NCBI GenBank assembly: GCA_017651515.1
Contig: JAGCCU010000036.1
Location: 1-49,542, forward strand
DNA from: Muribaculaceae bacterium
GTDB taxonomy: Bacteria > Bacteroidota > Bacteroidia > Bacteroidales > Muribaculaceae
DNA length: 49,542 nucleotides
Direction of reading: 5' to 3'
The position numbers and the translations under genes are program-made. This document shows positions 1 to 8,276 of the stretch, piece after piece. Position 1 is the first letter of the stretch. Each line of letters begins with the position of its first letter. The notes under the pieces were generated by a model that ran no database searches, was not told the origin of the DNA, and was given only the letters and a program-made list of their open reading frames with translations.

Positions 1-1605
1 CCCAATAGTCAGCTGGAGTTCTATTGCTATGCCAGTGGCATCTATCTAGTTTTTGGTGCATGGCAACTCTATGCTATTGAGGGAGAATCGTCCACACTAC
101 TTCTTGACCAATTCGATTGGGCTCAAGACAACGGTTATGAGGGGCCGAGTTGGGTGAAATACAACATCGACCTTGATGCCTATGCCGGCAAGACTGTGAG
201 ATTCTCTTTCGTATATGTCGGTGATTATGGTGAAGATGAAGCCATTGACGGTTTCAAAATAAAACAAGCCGATATGTCGGAAGATGCGTCAATAACCATT
301 TTCGAGGGAGAGCAAGTTCATTTCCACGACCTCTCAACCGGTAATGTGGTGTCACGCAATTGGACATTCGATGGTGGTGATCCCAATTCTTCGACCGAGA
401 AAGACCCTGTTGTGACCTACAATACGGCCGGCGAATATGCAGTAAAACTGGAAGTAGCCGATAATGAAGGTGCCGCACCATCAACTATGATTCGCAACGC
501 TTTCGTTAAAGTCTTGGCACAGGCTCCGATAGCCCGCATCGGCATGCCTGCCAATGCCTATCTGTCGCCTTTCGTGGCTGCGTTCGTTCCTACGGGCGTG
601 GAAGTTCAGTTCCAAGATGAATCGACAGGTTTTCCCACTCAATGGGAATGGCAGTTCCCTGGAGCCTCACCCGCCACGAGCAATGACCAAAATCCTGTAG
701 TGATATATGACAATGCAGGTACTTATTCGGTTATGCTCACTGCAAGCAACGAAAAAGGCTCAAGTCAGGATGCCATGATCAACGCAGTGCAGGCCGGCGG
801 TGAACAGTATATATGGAACATTGCACCTGAGGAAAATTCAAACCTAGGTATGATGGAGATGGGTTGGTATGGTAACTATGCTGGAACAAACTGGTTGGGA
901 ATGGCAGAATTTGCCGAACACTATGATGCACCTTTAGCCGAGGCAACAATTGAGAGCGTTGCAGTGTATTTCGGCAAAACAACAGCAGTAACCACCGATG
1001 CAGATATAACCCTGTCGCTCAGATCATCAACCCGCGATGCCATGCCAGGCGAAATTATGGCATCAACAACTCTTAAAGCGTCAGAACTTGCATACGATGC
1101 CGACAATGTAGTTGAGACATTGTTCACGTTCGACTATCCCGTTCCCGTTGAGAATGAATTTTTTGTGAGTATCGGAGGTTTCCCGAATAACAACGGCGAT
1201 GATATCGCCATCTTGCTGCTTCGACGTGGAGAAGGTGAAAAGTGTACCGCTTATCAGTTTGTCCTTGATGAGGACGAGAATTACAATTATCTCGAAACCG
1301 GAAAGTGGTACAAGAACACCGACGATCCCATTTCGCTTGCCATTGCTCCAATCCTGAATTATGACAAAGAATTCACAGGAATAGCCGACATAACCATAAA
1401 GAGTAATGAATTGATAAGCATTGATGATGGTGTCGTAAAAGCCATGCAAGGTGTGAGCAATGTTGCCATATATGACATCAACGGCCGCTGCATAGCCACT
1501 ATGAACGATGGCAGCACGCTGTCGATGAGCAACATAGGACACGGCATATATATCGTACGGGCAGTGAAGGACGGCAAGCCCTGCGCTATAAAGATTGTAA
1601 GATAA
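1..1605 (+). CDS. Secreted PKD-domain adhesin-like protein with type IX sorting tail (5' end outside window)
   Basis: The reading frame is open from the first base, so the start lies upstream; an internal GTG at 154 is not a credible start. The visible N-terminal part (PSWVKYNIDLDAYAGKTVRF, then DEAIDGFKI) looks like the end of a choice-of-anchor J or cleaved-adhesin beta domain. Two PKD-like domains follow, each with a W-x-F/W-x-F(P)G core and a (P)VV-x-Y-x-x-AGxY-x-V-x-L strand. A beta domain of about 200 residues comes next. The last about 70 residues (VAIYDINGRCIA, GHGIYIVRA, IKIVR) match the type A C-terminal sorting domain of type IX secretion cargo. The protein is therefore expected to be exported and attached to the cell surface. 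Its ligand or enzymatic role cannot be told. The stop lies 2 bp before the next gene. Confidence 0.8.
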   Translation, partial: PNSQLEFYCYASGIYLVFGAWQLYAIEGESSTLLLDQFDWAQDNGYEGPSWVKYNIDLDAYAGKTVRFSFVYVGDYGEDEAIDGFKIKQADMSEDASITIFEGEQVHFHDLSTGNVVSRNWTFDGGDPNSSTEKDPVVTYNTAGEYAVKLEVADNEGAAPSTMIRNAFVKVLAQAPIARIGMPANAYLSPFVAAFVPTGVEVQFQDESTGFPTQWEWQFPGASPATSNDQNPVVIYDNAGTYSVMLTASNEKGSSQDAMINAVQAGGEQYIWNIAPEENSNLGMMEMGWYGNYAGTNWLGMAEFAEHYDAPLAEATIESVAVYFGKTTAVTTDADITLSLRSSTRDAMPGEIMASTTLKASELAYDADNVVETLFTFDYPVPVENEFFVSIGGFPNNNGDDIAILLLRRGEGEKCTAYQFVLDEDENYNYLETGKWYKNTDDPISLAIAPILNYDKEFTGIADITIKSNELISIDDGVVKAMQGVSNVAIYDINGRCIATMNDGSTLSMSNIGHGIYIVRAVKDGKPCAIKIVR

Positions 1606-1607
1606 TC

Positions 1608-1850
1608 ATGAATGACGAAACCGAAAAACTCAGGGGCGACACCTGGCTAAGCAAAGTGTGGTGGTTCTACGTCGATGGCTTCAGAGCCATGACCGTAGGA
1701 CGCACTCTCTGGGCCATAATAGCCATCAAGGTCGTGTTGTTTTTCTTAATCATCAAGTGGATATTCTTTCCCGATTTCCTGGCAGGAAAAGCCGATGATG
1801 ATGCAGGAAAGGCCGACTACGTTCGCCATGAGTTAATCGACAATAAATAA
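1608..1850 (+). CDS. DUF4492 family small membrane protein of the cytochrome bd operon
   Basis: An 80-residue protein with an amphipathic, charged N-terminus, one transmembrane segment (about residues 35-58, WAIIAIKVVLFFLIIKWIFF) and a short charged tail. The conserved block WWFYVDGFRAMTVGRTLW is what I recognise as DUF4492, a family found immediately before cydA in Bacteroidota. It sits 36 bp upstream of cydA on the same strand. By position and size it may be an accessory subunit comparable in role to CydX/CydH of other bd oxidases; that role is inference. The start ATG follows the stop of the PKD gene by 2 bp, so either transcription runs through from upstream or a promoter lies inside the preceding gene. 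Confidence 0.85.
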   Translation: MNDETEKLRGDTWLSKVWWFYVDGFRAMTVGRTLWAIIAIKVVLFFLIIKWIFFPDFLAGKADDDAGKADYVRHELIDNK

Positions 1851-1886
1851 CGTCTTTGAGCAACATAAACATTAAAATATTGAGCT

Positions 1887-3452
1887 ATGAATGATTTAGT
1901 ACAAGTAGTTGACTGGTCAAGGGCGCAATTTGCTCTGACAGCAATCTATCACTGGCTCTTCGTGCCTCTCACACTGGGACTGGGTGTCATTGTGGCAATA
2001 ATGGAAACTCTCTATTACCGTTCACGCGAAGAGAAATGGCTGAAGACAACAAAATTCTGGATGACACTGTTCGGGGTGAACTTCGCAATCGGCGTCGCAA
2101 CAGGTATCATTCTGGAATTTGAGTTCGGTACCAACTGGAGTAACTACAGTTGGTTCGTGGGCGACATCTTTGGAGCACCGCTTGCCATCGAAGGCATCCT
2201 TGCTTTCTTCATGGAATCGACTTTCATTGCCGTGATGTTCTTCGGCTGGAAGAAGGTCAGCCCGAAGTTCAACCTTGCCGCCACATGGCTTACTGCCATA
2301 GGGGCAACACTTTCAGCACTGTGGATTCTCGTTGCCAACGCATGGATGCAGTATCCCACCGGTTGCGAGTTCAACCCCGCCACCATGCGAAACGAAATGA
2401 CGAGTTTCTGGGCTGTGGCATGCTCTCCAATGGCAATGAGCAAGTTTTTCCATACCGTGCTCAGCGCATGGACTTTAGGCGGCGTATTTGTCGTGGGCGT
2501 ATGTGCATGGATGCTTCTGCGCAAACGCAATGTTGACCACTGCTGGCGCAGCATGAAAGTGGGTGCCTGGGTTGGAGTCATCGGCATCGTTCTTACAAGC
2601 ATCACTGGCGACACCTCGGCAGTTACCGTGGCTAAATACCAACCCATGAAACTTGCCGCGATGGAAGGTCTTTACAAGGGTAACCACGAGCAGTCGATAG
2701 TGGCTGCCGGCATACTCAACCCCGCAAAGACAGCTACCAATGATGAAGATCCTTACCTGTTCGACATCTCCATTCCATATGGATTGTCGTTCCTTGCAAC
2801 GCACGACCCACACGCTTTTGTGCCTGGAATCGAAGACATCATTGCCGGCAAGAGTTATGACAACGAAGGCAAAGAGCTGAATACCGTATCGTATGCCGAG
2901 CGAATCGAGCGAGGAAAGCAAATCCAGGAACTTATTGTTCAGTACGATGTAGCACACCGCACTGGCAACAATGTGATGGAAGATAGCCTGCACAAGGCAA
3001 TCAACGATGACTTCAAATATTTCGGCTATGCCTACCTCGACACGCCCGAAGAAGCCATTCCCAATGTACCATTGACATTCTACACGTTCCACGTCATGGT
3101 AACTATTGGCGGATATTTAGTGGCATTCCTGTTGCTGGCTCTGCTGTTTGTCTATAAGCCCAAATTGGTCAACGAAAAGAAATGCAGCAAGTTGTGGTGG
3201 TGGCTGTGCATAATCACCATTCCACTCACCTATCTATGTAGTGCATGCGGCTGGATAGTAGCGGAAGTAGGACGTCAGCCATGGACAATCCAAGACCTGA
3301 TGCCAAACAAGGTCGCCGTGAGTGCGTTGAGCGCTTCAAGCATTCAAGTTACCTTCTGGATATTCGCTGTGGTGTTCACTGCACTGCTTATTGCCGACAT
3401 TAGCATCATCTGCAAGCAAATCAGCAAGAAGTCGAAAGAAGATTTAGGATAA
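1887..3452 (+). CDS. cydA: Cytochrome bd quinol oxidase subunit I
   Basis: At 521 residues it has the family's usual length. It oxidises quinol and reduces O2 to water in the inner membrane together with CydB, allowing growth or oxygen scavenging at nanomolar oxygen. Expected haem ligands are visible: His22 in AIYHWLFVPLTLGLG, His189 in KFFHTVLSAWTLGG, and Met404 in FYTFHVMVTIGG. The acidic pair of the proton/haem region is in APLAIEGILAFFMEST (Glu102, Glu110). The quinol-loop start KYQPMKLAAMEGLY is also conserved. The periplasmic Q-loop (about 255-390) is long and hydrophilic. It lies between DUF4492 and cydB (24 bp gap), clearly one operon. Multiple hydrophobic helices are consistent with the family. 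Confidence 0.97.
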   Translation: MNDLVQVVDWSRAQFALTAIYHWLFVPLTLGLGVIVAIMETLYYRSREEKWLKTTKFWMTLFGVNFAIGVATGIILEFEFGTNWSNYSWFVGDIFGAPLAIEGILAFFMESTFIAVMFFGWKKVSPKFNLAATWLTAIGATLSALWILVANAWMQYPTGCEFNPATMRNEMTSFWAVACSPMAMSKFFHTVLSAWTLGGVFVVGVCAWMLLRKRNVDHCWRSMKVGAWVGVIGIVLTSITGDTSAVTVAKYQPMKLAAMEGLYKGNHEQSIVAAGILNPAKTATNDEDPYLFDISIPYGLSFLATHDPHAFVPGIEDIIAGKSYDNEGKELNTVSYAERIERGKQIQELIVQYDVAHRTGNNVMEDSLHKAINDDFKYFGYAYLDTPEEAIPNVPLTFYTFHVMVTIGGYLVAFLLLALLFVYKPKLVNEKKCSKLWWWLCIITIPLTYLCSACGWIVAEVGRQPWTIQDLMPNKVAVSALSASSIQVTFWIFAVVFTALLIADISIICKQISKKSKEDLG

Positions 3453-3476
3453 AGAACCCATAAAAAACGAAAGGAA

Positions 3477-4610
3477 ATGGAAACTTACTATATACTTCAA
3501 AATTACTGGTGGTTCATCATGTCGGTGCTTGGTGCCATCTTGGTGTTCCTGCTGTTTGTTCAGGGAGGGCAGTCAATGATCATCAGTCATCGCACTGAAG
3601 AAGAGCGCTCTCTACTTATTCACTCCATGGGCCGCAAGTGGGAATTGACATTCACCACATTGGTGACCTTCGGTGGCGCATTCTTCGCTTCGTTCCCGTT
3701 GTTCTACAGCACTAGCTTTGGCGGTGCCTACTGGCTGTGGATGCTCATATTGTTCAGCTTTGTGATTCAAGCCATCAGCTATCAATACCGCAGTAAACAA
3801 GGCAATGTCTATGGCCACCGTTTCTACGATGTGTTGCTGCTTATCAACGGTATTGTGGGGCCAGTGTTGCTGGGCGTAGCTGTCGCTGGAATGTTCTTCG
3901 GTACCGAGTTCACTGTAACTAAGAGCAACATACTCAACACTCAGGCAGCAACCATCAGCACTTGGGGGCCGCTGCACGGACTGGAAGCCATAGCCTGCTG
4001 GAAGAACTTGCTGTTCGGCTTTATGGTGCTCTATTTGGCACGCACCCTGGCTTCGCTCTACTTTATCAATAATATCGATGACGAAGCCGTCAACAAAGTT
4101 CAGCACGATATGTTGAAATGGAATGCACTCATCTTCGTCGTATTATTCCTTGCTACAGCGGCAGTTATACTCACCAACAATGGCGTGCAGGTAGATGCCG
4201 ATGGCAACGCCATGTGGGAAGACTACAAATACCTCACCAACTTCCTACAGATGTGGTGGGTACTCCTGATATTCTTGGCAGGTGTAGTGCTGGTGCTCTT
4301 CGGCATTGGCAAGACGGTGTTGAAGCCTGACTACAAATGCGGCATCTGGTATGCGGGAATAGGCACCATTCTTGTTGTGATGAGCTTGTTCTGGGTATTG
4401 GGTTACAACGACACTGCCTACTATCCCTCGCTGCTCGACACGCAGTCGTCGCTCACTATTCGCAACAGTTCGTCGAGCGAGTTTACGCTCACGGCCATGA
4501 GCATCGTGAGTATTCTAGTGCCGTTCGTTGTGGCTTACATCGCCTACTGCTGGTGGGCTATGGACCACAAGAAACTCACTCGCGACGAAGTGGCTGAAAG
4601 CGACCATTGA
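3477..4610 (+). CDS. cydB: Cytochrome bd quinol oxidase subunit II
   Basis: A 377-residue polytopic membrane protein. The N-terminal helix with WWFIMSVLGAILVFLLFVQGGQSM, followed by RKWELTFTTLVTFGGAFFASFPLFYS, is characteristic of CydB. It partners CydA in the bd oxidase and stabilises the haem groups. A stretch rich in aromatic residues and helices continues to residue 365, ending in a short charged cytoplasmic tail (KLTRDEVAES). It follows cydA by 24 bp. The next gene starts 14 bp after its stop if the ATG at 4625 is used, so the oxidase operon may extend into that lipoprotein gene. Confidence 0.96.
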   Translation: METYYILQNYWWFIMSVLGAILVFLLFVQGGQSMIISHRTEEERSLLIHSMGRKWELTFTTLVTFGGAFFASFPLFYSTSFGGAYWLWMLILFSFVIQAISYQYRSKQGNVYGHRFYDVLLLINGIVGPVLLGVAVAGMFFGTEFTVTKSNILNTQAATISTWGPLHGLEAIACWKNLLFGFMVLYLARTLASLYFINNIDDEAVNKVQHDMLKWNALIFVVLFLATAAVILTNNGVQVDADGNAMWEDYKYLTNFLQMWWVLLIFLAGVVLVLFGIGKTVLKPDYKCGIWYAGIGTILVVMSLFWVLGYNDTAYYPSLLDTQSSLTIRNSSSSEFTLTAMSIVSILVPFVVAYIAYCWWAMDHKKLTRDEVAESDH

Positions 4611-4624
4611 TTGTATGTATTGCG

Positions 4625-5329
4625 ATGGTGAAGAAAGCACTATGGCTTATAATGTGTGTCGTAGCGATGACCAGTTGTCACAGCGATAGCGAACTGGTGC
4701 GCGTCCACAGCACCGAGGAAGTGATTGCCTATTACCCGGCATTCTCACGCATCGACCTCGTGTGTGGCAACACCATGCCTTCGCAAGACGACCAAAACGT
4801 TATCTTCTGCGCCGAAGCAGCGTTTACTCATGACTTGCTCGACCATTTCGAGCATGCCAACATCGACGGTGACCATGTGAGTGCCGGACAGCGTTACCAA
4901 GGCGCACAATGCCGTGACAACTCAGGAGCCTTTACATGGCATGGCGGCAAATGGCACTTCATCGCCGGTAACTACAGCGACGCGCTCGATATGGCGGCAC
5001 AAGGTGGTGGCATGGGATTCGGACAGGCGCTGATTGTCGTAGATGGCGAAGCGGTCACTCCTTTGTGGCGCAGTGGAAACAACTACTATCGCGCATTGTG
5101 CGAGAAAGACAGCAAGCTGTGCATAGTGGATTCAAAAGAAAGCGTCGATTACGATGTGTTTGTGGCGCAACTAGTGCGCTATGGCGTCACACAGGCCCTG
5201 TATCTTGACATGGGCAGCGGATGGAATCACTCATGGTGGCGCGATGCTAAAGGCATCACTCACGAAATCCATCCGTGGATTCCAAAGTGCATGTTTCGCA
5301 CTAATTGGATTACATTCTACCGACAATGA
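4625..5329 (+). CDS. Predicted lipoprotein, possibly phosphodiester-glycosidase-like
   Basis: I place the start at the ATG at 4625. The frame can open from a TTG at 4607, but starting at 4625 gives a clean lipoprotein signal: KK near the N-terminus, a hydrophobic stretch and lipobox AMTSC with Cys18. The mature protein of about 217 residues has conserved-looking blocks: IDLVCGNTMPSQDDQNVIFC, GDHVSAGQRYQGAQCRDNSG, GGGMGFGQALIV, ALYLDMGSGWNHSWW and TNWITFYRQ. I associate this pattern with Bacteroidota lipoproteins annotated as phosphodiester glycosidase family, but the enzymatic assignment is weak. It follows cydB closely and may share its transcript, though no functional link to the oxidase is evident. 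It is likely a periplasmic or surface lipoprotein. Confidence 0.6.
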   Translation: MVKKALWLIMCVVAMTSCHSDSELVRVHSTEEVIAYYPAFSRIDLVCGNTMPSQDDQNVIFCAEAAFTHDLLDHFEHANIDGDHVSAGQRYQGAQCRDNSGAFTWHGGKWHFIAGNYSDALDMAAQGGGMGFGQALIVVDGEAVTPLWRSGNNYYRALCEKDSKLCIVDSKESVDYDVFVAQLVRYGVTQALYLDMGSGWNHSWWRDAKGITHEIHPWIPKCMFRTNWITFYRQ

Positions 5330-5441
5330 TCAGCTTTTGCTCTAAAATTGGCACACTATTTGCAATAATGACCAACGCAATCCGTTTTTGAAACGAGAAC
5401 AAAAATTAATCAACTAATAACTTAACAAATTAATTTACGAG

Positions 5442-5993
5442 ATGAACAAACTGAACAAACCCGCTATCCTTGTTGTTGACATGCTCAATGATTTCGTAAC
5501 TGGTGCTCTCGGCTGCGACCGTGCACGTGAAATCGTTCCCGCTACTGCTGCTCTGCTCGATGCAGCTCGCGAAGCCGGTGTACCCGTCATCTTCTGCAAC
5601 GACTGCCACATCAAGGGTATTGACCGTGAGTTGAAACTGTGGGGCGACCACGCCATCAAGGGCACTCCTGGTGCCGATGTCATTCCAGAGCTCAACCTCT
5701 GCGACAAAGACTATGTGGTACCAAAACGCCGTTACAGCGGTTTCTTCCAGACCGACCTCGACATTCTGCTGAACGAACTCGGTGTGCAAACCGTTATCAT
5801 CACCGGCCTCCACACACACATGTGCTGTCGCCACACCTCGGCCGACGCTTACTGTCTGGGATATGACGTTGTTGTTGCAAAGGAAGCCACCAACGCTTTC
5901 ACTCAGGAAGACTACGAAGGCGGACTGGCTTACCTCAAGACCTGCTACGGCGCCGACGCCTACACCAACGAAGAACTCATCAAGATGTTCTAA
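5442..5993 (+). CDS. Isochorismatase-family cysteine hydrolase (nicotinamidase-like)
   Basis: A 183-residue cytoplasmic alpha/beta protein of the isochorismatase superfamily. The catalytic triad is recognisable: Asp13 in ILVVDMLNDF, Lys95 in VVPKRRYSGF, and Cys128 in the motif TGLHTHMCCRHTSADA. Members hydrolyse C-N or vinyl-ether bonds (nicotinamide, N-carbamoyl compounds, isochorismate). His56 in NDCHIKG and Asp61 could belong to a metal site as in nicotinamidases, but substrate cannot be fixed from sequence. The gene stands alone, ends at a rho-independent terminator at 6022-6052, and is preceded by 112 bp of noncoding sequence in which I could not identify a convincing promoter. Confidence 0.88.
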   Translation: MNKLNKPAILVVDMLNDFVTGALGCDRAREIVPATAALLDAAREAGVPVIFCNDCHIKGIDRELKLWGDHAIKGTPGADVIPELNLCDKDYVVPKRRYSGFFQTDLDILLNELGVQTVIITGLHTHMCCRHTSADAYCLGYDVVVAKEATNAFTQEDYEGGLAYLKTCYGADAYTNEELIKMF

Positions 5994-6021
5994 GATCTGA
6001 ACATATATTATTAACTCCCCG

Positions 6022-6052
6022 GTGGTTGGCATTTGTGCCGACCACTTTTTTT
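6022..6052 (+). terminator. Rho-independent terminator of the cysteine hydrolase gene
   Basis: A 10-bp stem pairs GTGGTTGGCA (6022-6031) with TGCCGACCAC (6036-6045) and contains one U-G pair. The loop is TTTG, and seven T residues follow directly. The loop tetranucleotide doubles as the predicted -33 element of the next gene's promoter. Confidence 0.9.
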
Positions 6053-6063
6053 GCGTACTTTTG
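6032..6063 (+). promoter_or_regulatory. Promoter of the AlaX-type gene, overlapping the upstream terminator
   Basis: TTTG (6032-6035), 20 bp spacer, then TACTTTTG (6056-6063), which fits the Bacteroidota -33/-7 consensus. The start codon lies 18 nt beyond the -7 box. The -33 element sits in the loop of the preceding terminator hairpin. Confidence 0.8.
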
Positions 6064-6081
6064 CAAATAAAAACCAGCACT

Positions 6082-6537
6082 ATGGAACATCAATTGAACG
6101 AACACAATAAGAAAGAGAATAGGCCAATGCACACAGCCGAGCACATTTTAAACGGCACGATGGTGAAGATGTTCAGCTGCGGACGGCATGTGAGCGCACA
6201 CGTCGAGCGCACAAAGTCTAAGCTCGACTACGACTTTCCACGGCCACTTACCGACGAAGAGACCCGCGCCATTGAGGCACGGGTCAATGAGGTTATTGCA
6301 GCCGACTTGCCTGTGACCGAAGAGTTTGCCACCCAGGACGAAGTGGCCGACCGCTTTCCATTGGAGCGACTGCCCGAAGGAGCCAGCGACACAGTCCGCA
6401 TCGTCCATGTAGGCGACTATGACGAGTGCCTCTGTGCTGGCGACCATGTGAGCCACACGGCCGAGATAGGCACATTCCGCATCAGCAGCACCCGCTATCA
6501 GGACGGTCGGTTACGAATAGTATTCCGTCTGAGTTAG
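6082..6537 (+). CDS. AlaX-type alanyl-tRNA editing protein
   Basis: The frame is open upstream, but the ATG at 6082 lies just downstream of a good promoter and after the terminator, giving 151 residues. The protein is a free-standing second additional domain of threonyl/alanyl-tRNA synthetases. The zinc-binding editing site is visible as HTAEH (His17, His21) and CAGDH (Cys118, His122), followed by the family signature HTAEIGTFRI. Such proteins deacylate mischarged Ser- or Gly-tRNA(Ala) in trans in the cytoplasm. The length fits the short AlaX type. The last four bases overlap the convergent outer-membrane protein gene. Confidence 0.9.
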   Translation: MEHQLNEHNKKENRPMHTAEHILNGTMVKMFSCGRHVSAHVERTKSKLDYDFPRPLTDEETRAIEARVNEVIAADLPVTEEFATQDEVADRFPLERLPEGASDTVRIVHVGDYDECLCAGDHVSHTAEIGTFRISSTRYQDGRLRIVFRLS

Positions 6538-7265
6538 AATCCGGCGATTATGCCCAGCGACCAGCGATTGTCAATCTTAGGACCAGTTCCATCCTTCAGT
6601 ACACTCTGAGGGCTATAACGGAAATAAAGTCCAATAGCCTTGAAATTCATGCCTGCCACCACGTCAAAACTGATTTTGCGCTGGTGGATGCCGTTAGTGC
6701 TCTCGTTTATATGGGTTTTGTCCACTTTATAATCGCGCTTATAACTGGCATAGAAATTCCAGTTCATGATAGGACCGGCCCAAAGTTCAAAATTCTTATT
6801 TATGCCTTTGCTGTAGAGTAGTGGAAACTGAAATGTGTGTACAGCAAGCATAGACGAGGTTTTCTTGAATTCTAAGGGAAAATCAACTATATCAAGATTG
6901 CCATTATCGTCGCCTACAAAGCTATAATCACTCTTCAAGTTGTACCACTTGGCCTGATAACCCACGCCAAATGTCAGACGATTTTTGTTGCCGAAATTGT
7001 ATTCTACACCCGCAGCAATCAGAATACCCACTTCCTGAGTGGCGCCCAACATACCTGAATACTGGTCATTAATGCTGGCACCTCCCCAGCCAAAGTAGAT
7101 ACCTGAAATGTTAAAGTCAAACTTCTTGACGCAGGTGTCGCAGTCATCATAAGAATCATCTTCATAGTCACTTGCAGCTCTAACACTCACATTAGTTGGT
7201 TCAATGGCCATCATACTCATGCCGGCAAACATCGCCAGCAGGATAATCATTACTTTTTTCTTCAT
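6534..7265 (-). CDS. Outer-membrane beta-barrel protein (PorT/OmpW-like fold)
   Basis: A 243-residue exported protein with a signal peptide (MKKKVMIILLAMFAGMSMMA). An acidic linker (SDYEDDSYDDCDTC) precedes alternating beta strands typical of 8-stranded barrels, for example FDFNISGIYFGWGGAS, LTFGVGYQAKWYN and IGLYFRYSPQSVL, ending in a terminal hydrophobic residue (IIAGF). It probably belongs to the outer-membrane beta-barrel families common in Bacteroidota; ligand unknown. It lies 23 bp after the transporter gene on the same strand, suggesting it is the last gene of the helicase-transporter-barrel operon. It overlaps the convergent alaX-type gene by 4 bp, leaving no room for a separate terminator. 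Confidence 0.78.
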   Translation of the reverse strand: MKKKVMIILLAMFAGMSMMAIEPTNVSVRAASDYEDDSYDDCDTCVKKFDFNISGIYFGWGGASINDQYSGMLGATQEVGILIAAGVEYNFGNKNRLTFGVGYQAKWYNLKSDYSFVGDDNGNLDIVDFPLEFKKTSSMLAVHTFQFPLLYSKGINKNFELWAGPIMNWNFYASYKRDYKVDKTHINESTNGIHQRKISFDVVAGMNFKAIGLYFRYSPQSVLKDGTGPKIDNRWSLGIIAGF

Positions 7266-7288
7266 AATATCATATTTATAAAAACAAA

Positions 7289-8266
7289 CTATTTTTCAGT
7301 ATTCATTTGACGCTCGTGTTGCTTGCGCACATGCCAGATTTCGATGCTGTTGACGGCATTCTGCCAGAGGATATAGCACCCGGGACCAACAGAGCACAAA
7401 GGGTTTAGGTAGGTATAGGCAATCCACACAGCGAAGGCGGTATTCTTTTGACCTAGTCCCTGGCCACTCTCGATGGTCGAATTAAAGAAATGGCCCACAT
7501 AGCGTCCTAGGGCAAACTGCACGAAGCACAGCACCAGCGAGATAATGGCGATAATCATCACGAAACCTACAGTTGTGCCTGCATGGACGATATACTTCAC
7601 CGTCGAGCAAGTGACGATACTCAAGGAGATGCCCCACATGTAGAACGACAGGTCTTCGATGCTTACAATCCAAGCATGGAGACGATGCAAGTAATGCTTG
7701 ACGACGTAAGCTGCTGCCATAGGCACAAGCAGCACCATGCACACCTTGTAGAGTATCGTAAAGAATGCCGTCATAAACGAAATGTCAACACCACGATCAA
7801 TCATGGGGAACACAGTGGGAACCAGCAGAGCCGTCACGAAGTTGGAGAGGAATGTGTAAGTAGTCATCGACTCCAGGTTGCCGCCCAACTTTGCCGTCAC
7901 CACTGCTGCCGCTGCTGCTCCAGGAGCTATTATGCACGTCAAGATGCCTTCCATGAGAATCAGGTCGTTGCCTTCCATTTCCAGCGACAGTATCAGACCC
8001 GCTACTAATCCTACCAAAAGCACTTGAAGCAACGTGATCCACCAGTGCCACGCCGTAGGACGCATCTTGTGGAAATCCACCTTGCAGAATGTGGTGAACA
8101 GGATCATTCCCATGAAGAATGGGAAGATAGTATCGAATATTGGGTCGAAAAAACGTGCAGCGCTGTCAAGAGCAGGTGTGTAAGCAAAGATTAGATACAG
8201 CACTGTACCTGTTATGATGGCGCTTGGCAGCGTCCAGTTTTTCAGAAATGTTATTATCGTTCTCAT
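7289..8266 (-). CDS. Bile acid:sodium symporter (SBF/BASS) family transporter
   Basis: A 325-residue protein with about ten hydrophobic helices. The motif GQGLGQKNTAFAVWIAYTYL near residue 270, followed by LNPLCSVGPGCYILWQN, matches the second conserved crossover region of SBF/BASS transporters. The helix-breaking segment CIIAPGAAAAAVVTAKLGGN at about 114 matches the first. Family members co-transport organic anions (bile acids, pantoate, pyruvate and similar) with Na+ across the inner membrane; substrate cannot be predicted. It starts 10 bp after the helicase stop and is followed by the barrel gene. Confidence 0.82.
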   Translation of the reverse strand: MRTIITFLKNWTLPSAIITGTVLYLIFAYTPALDSAARFFDPIFDTIFPFFMGMILFTTFCKVDFHKMRPTAWHWWITLLQVLLVGLVAGLILSLEMEGNDLILMEGILTCIIAPGAAAAAVVTAKLGGNLESMTTYTFLSNFVTALLVPTVFPMIDRGVDISFMTAFFTILYKVCMVLLVPMAAAYVVKHYLHRLHAWIVSIEDLSFYMWGISLSIVTCSTVKYIVHAGTTVGFVMIIAIISLVLCFVQFALGRYVGHFFNSTIESGQGLGQKNTAFAVWIAYTYLNPLCSVGPGCYILWQNAVNSIEIWHVRKQHERQMNTEK

Positions 8267-8276
8267 TACTGTATAA

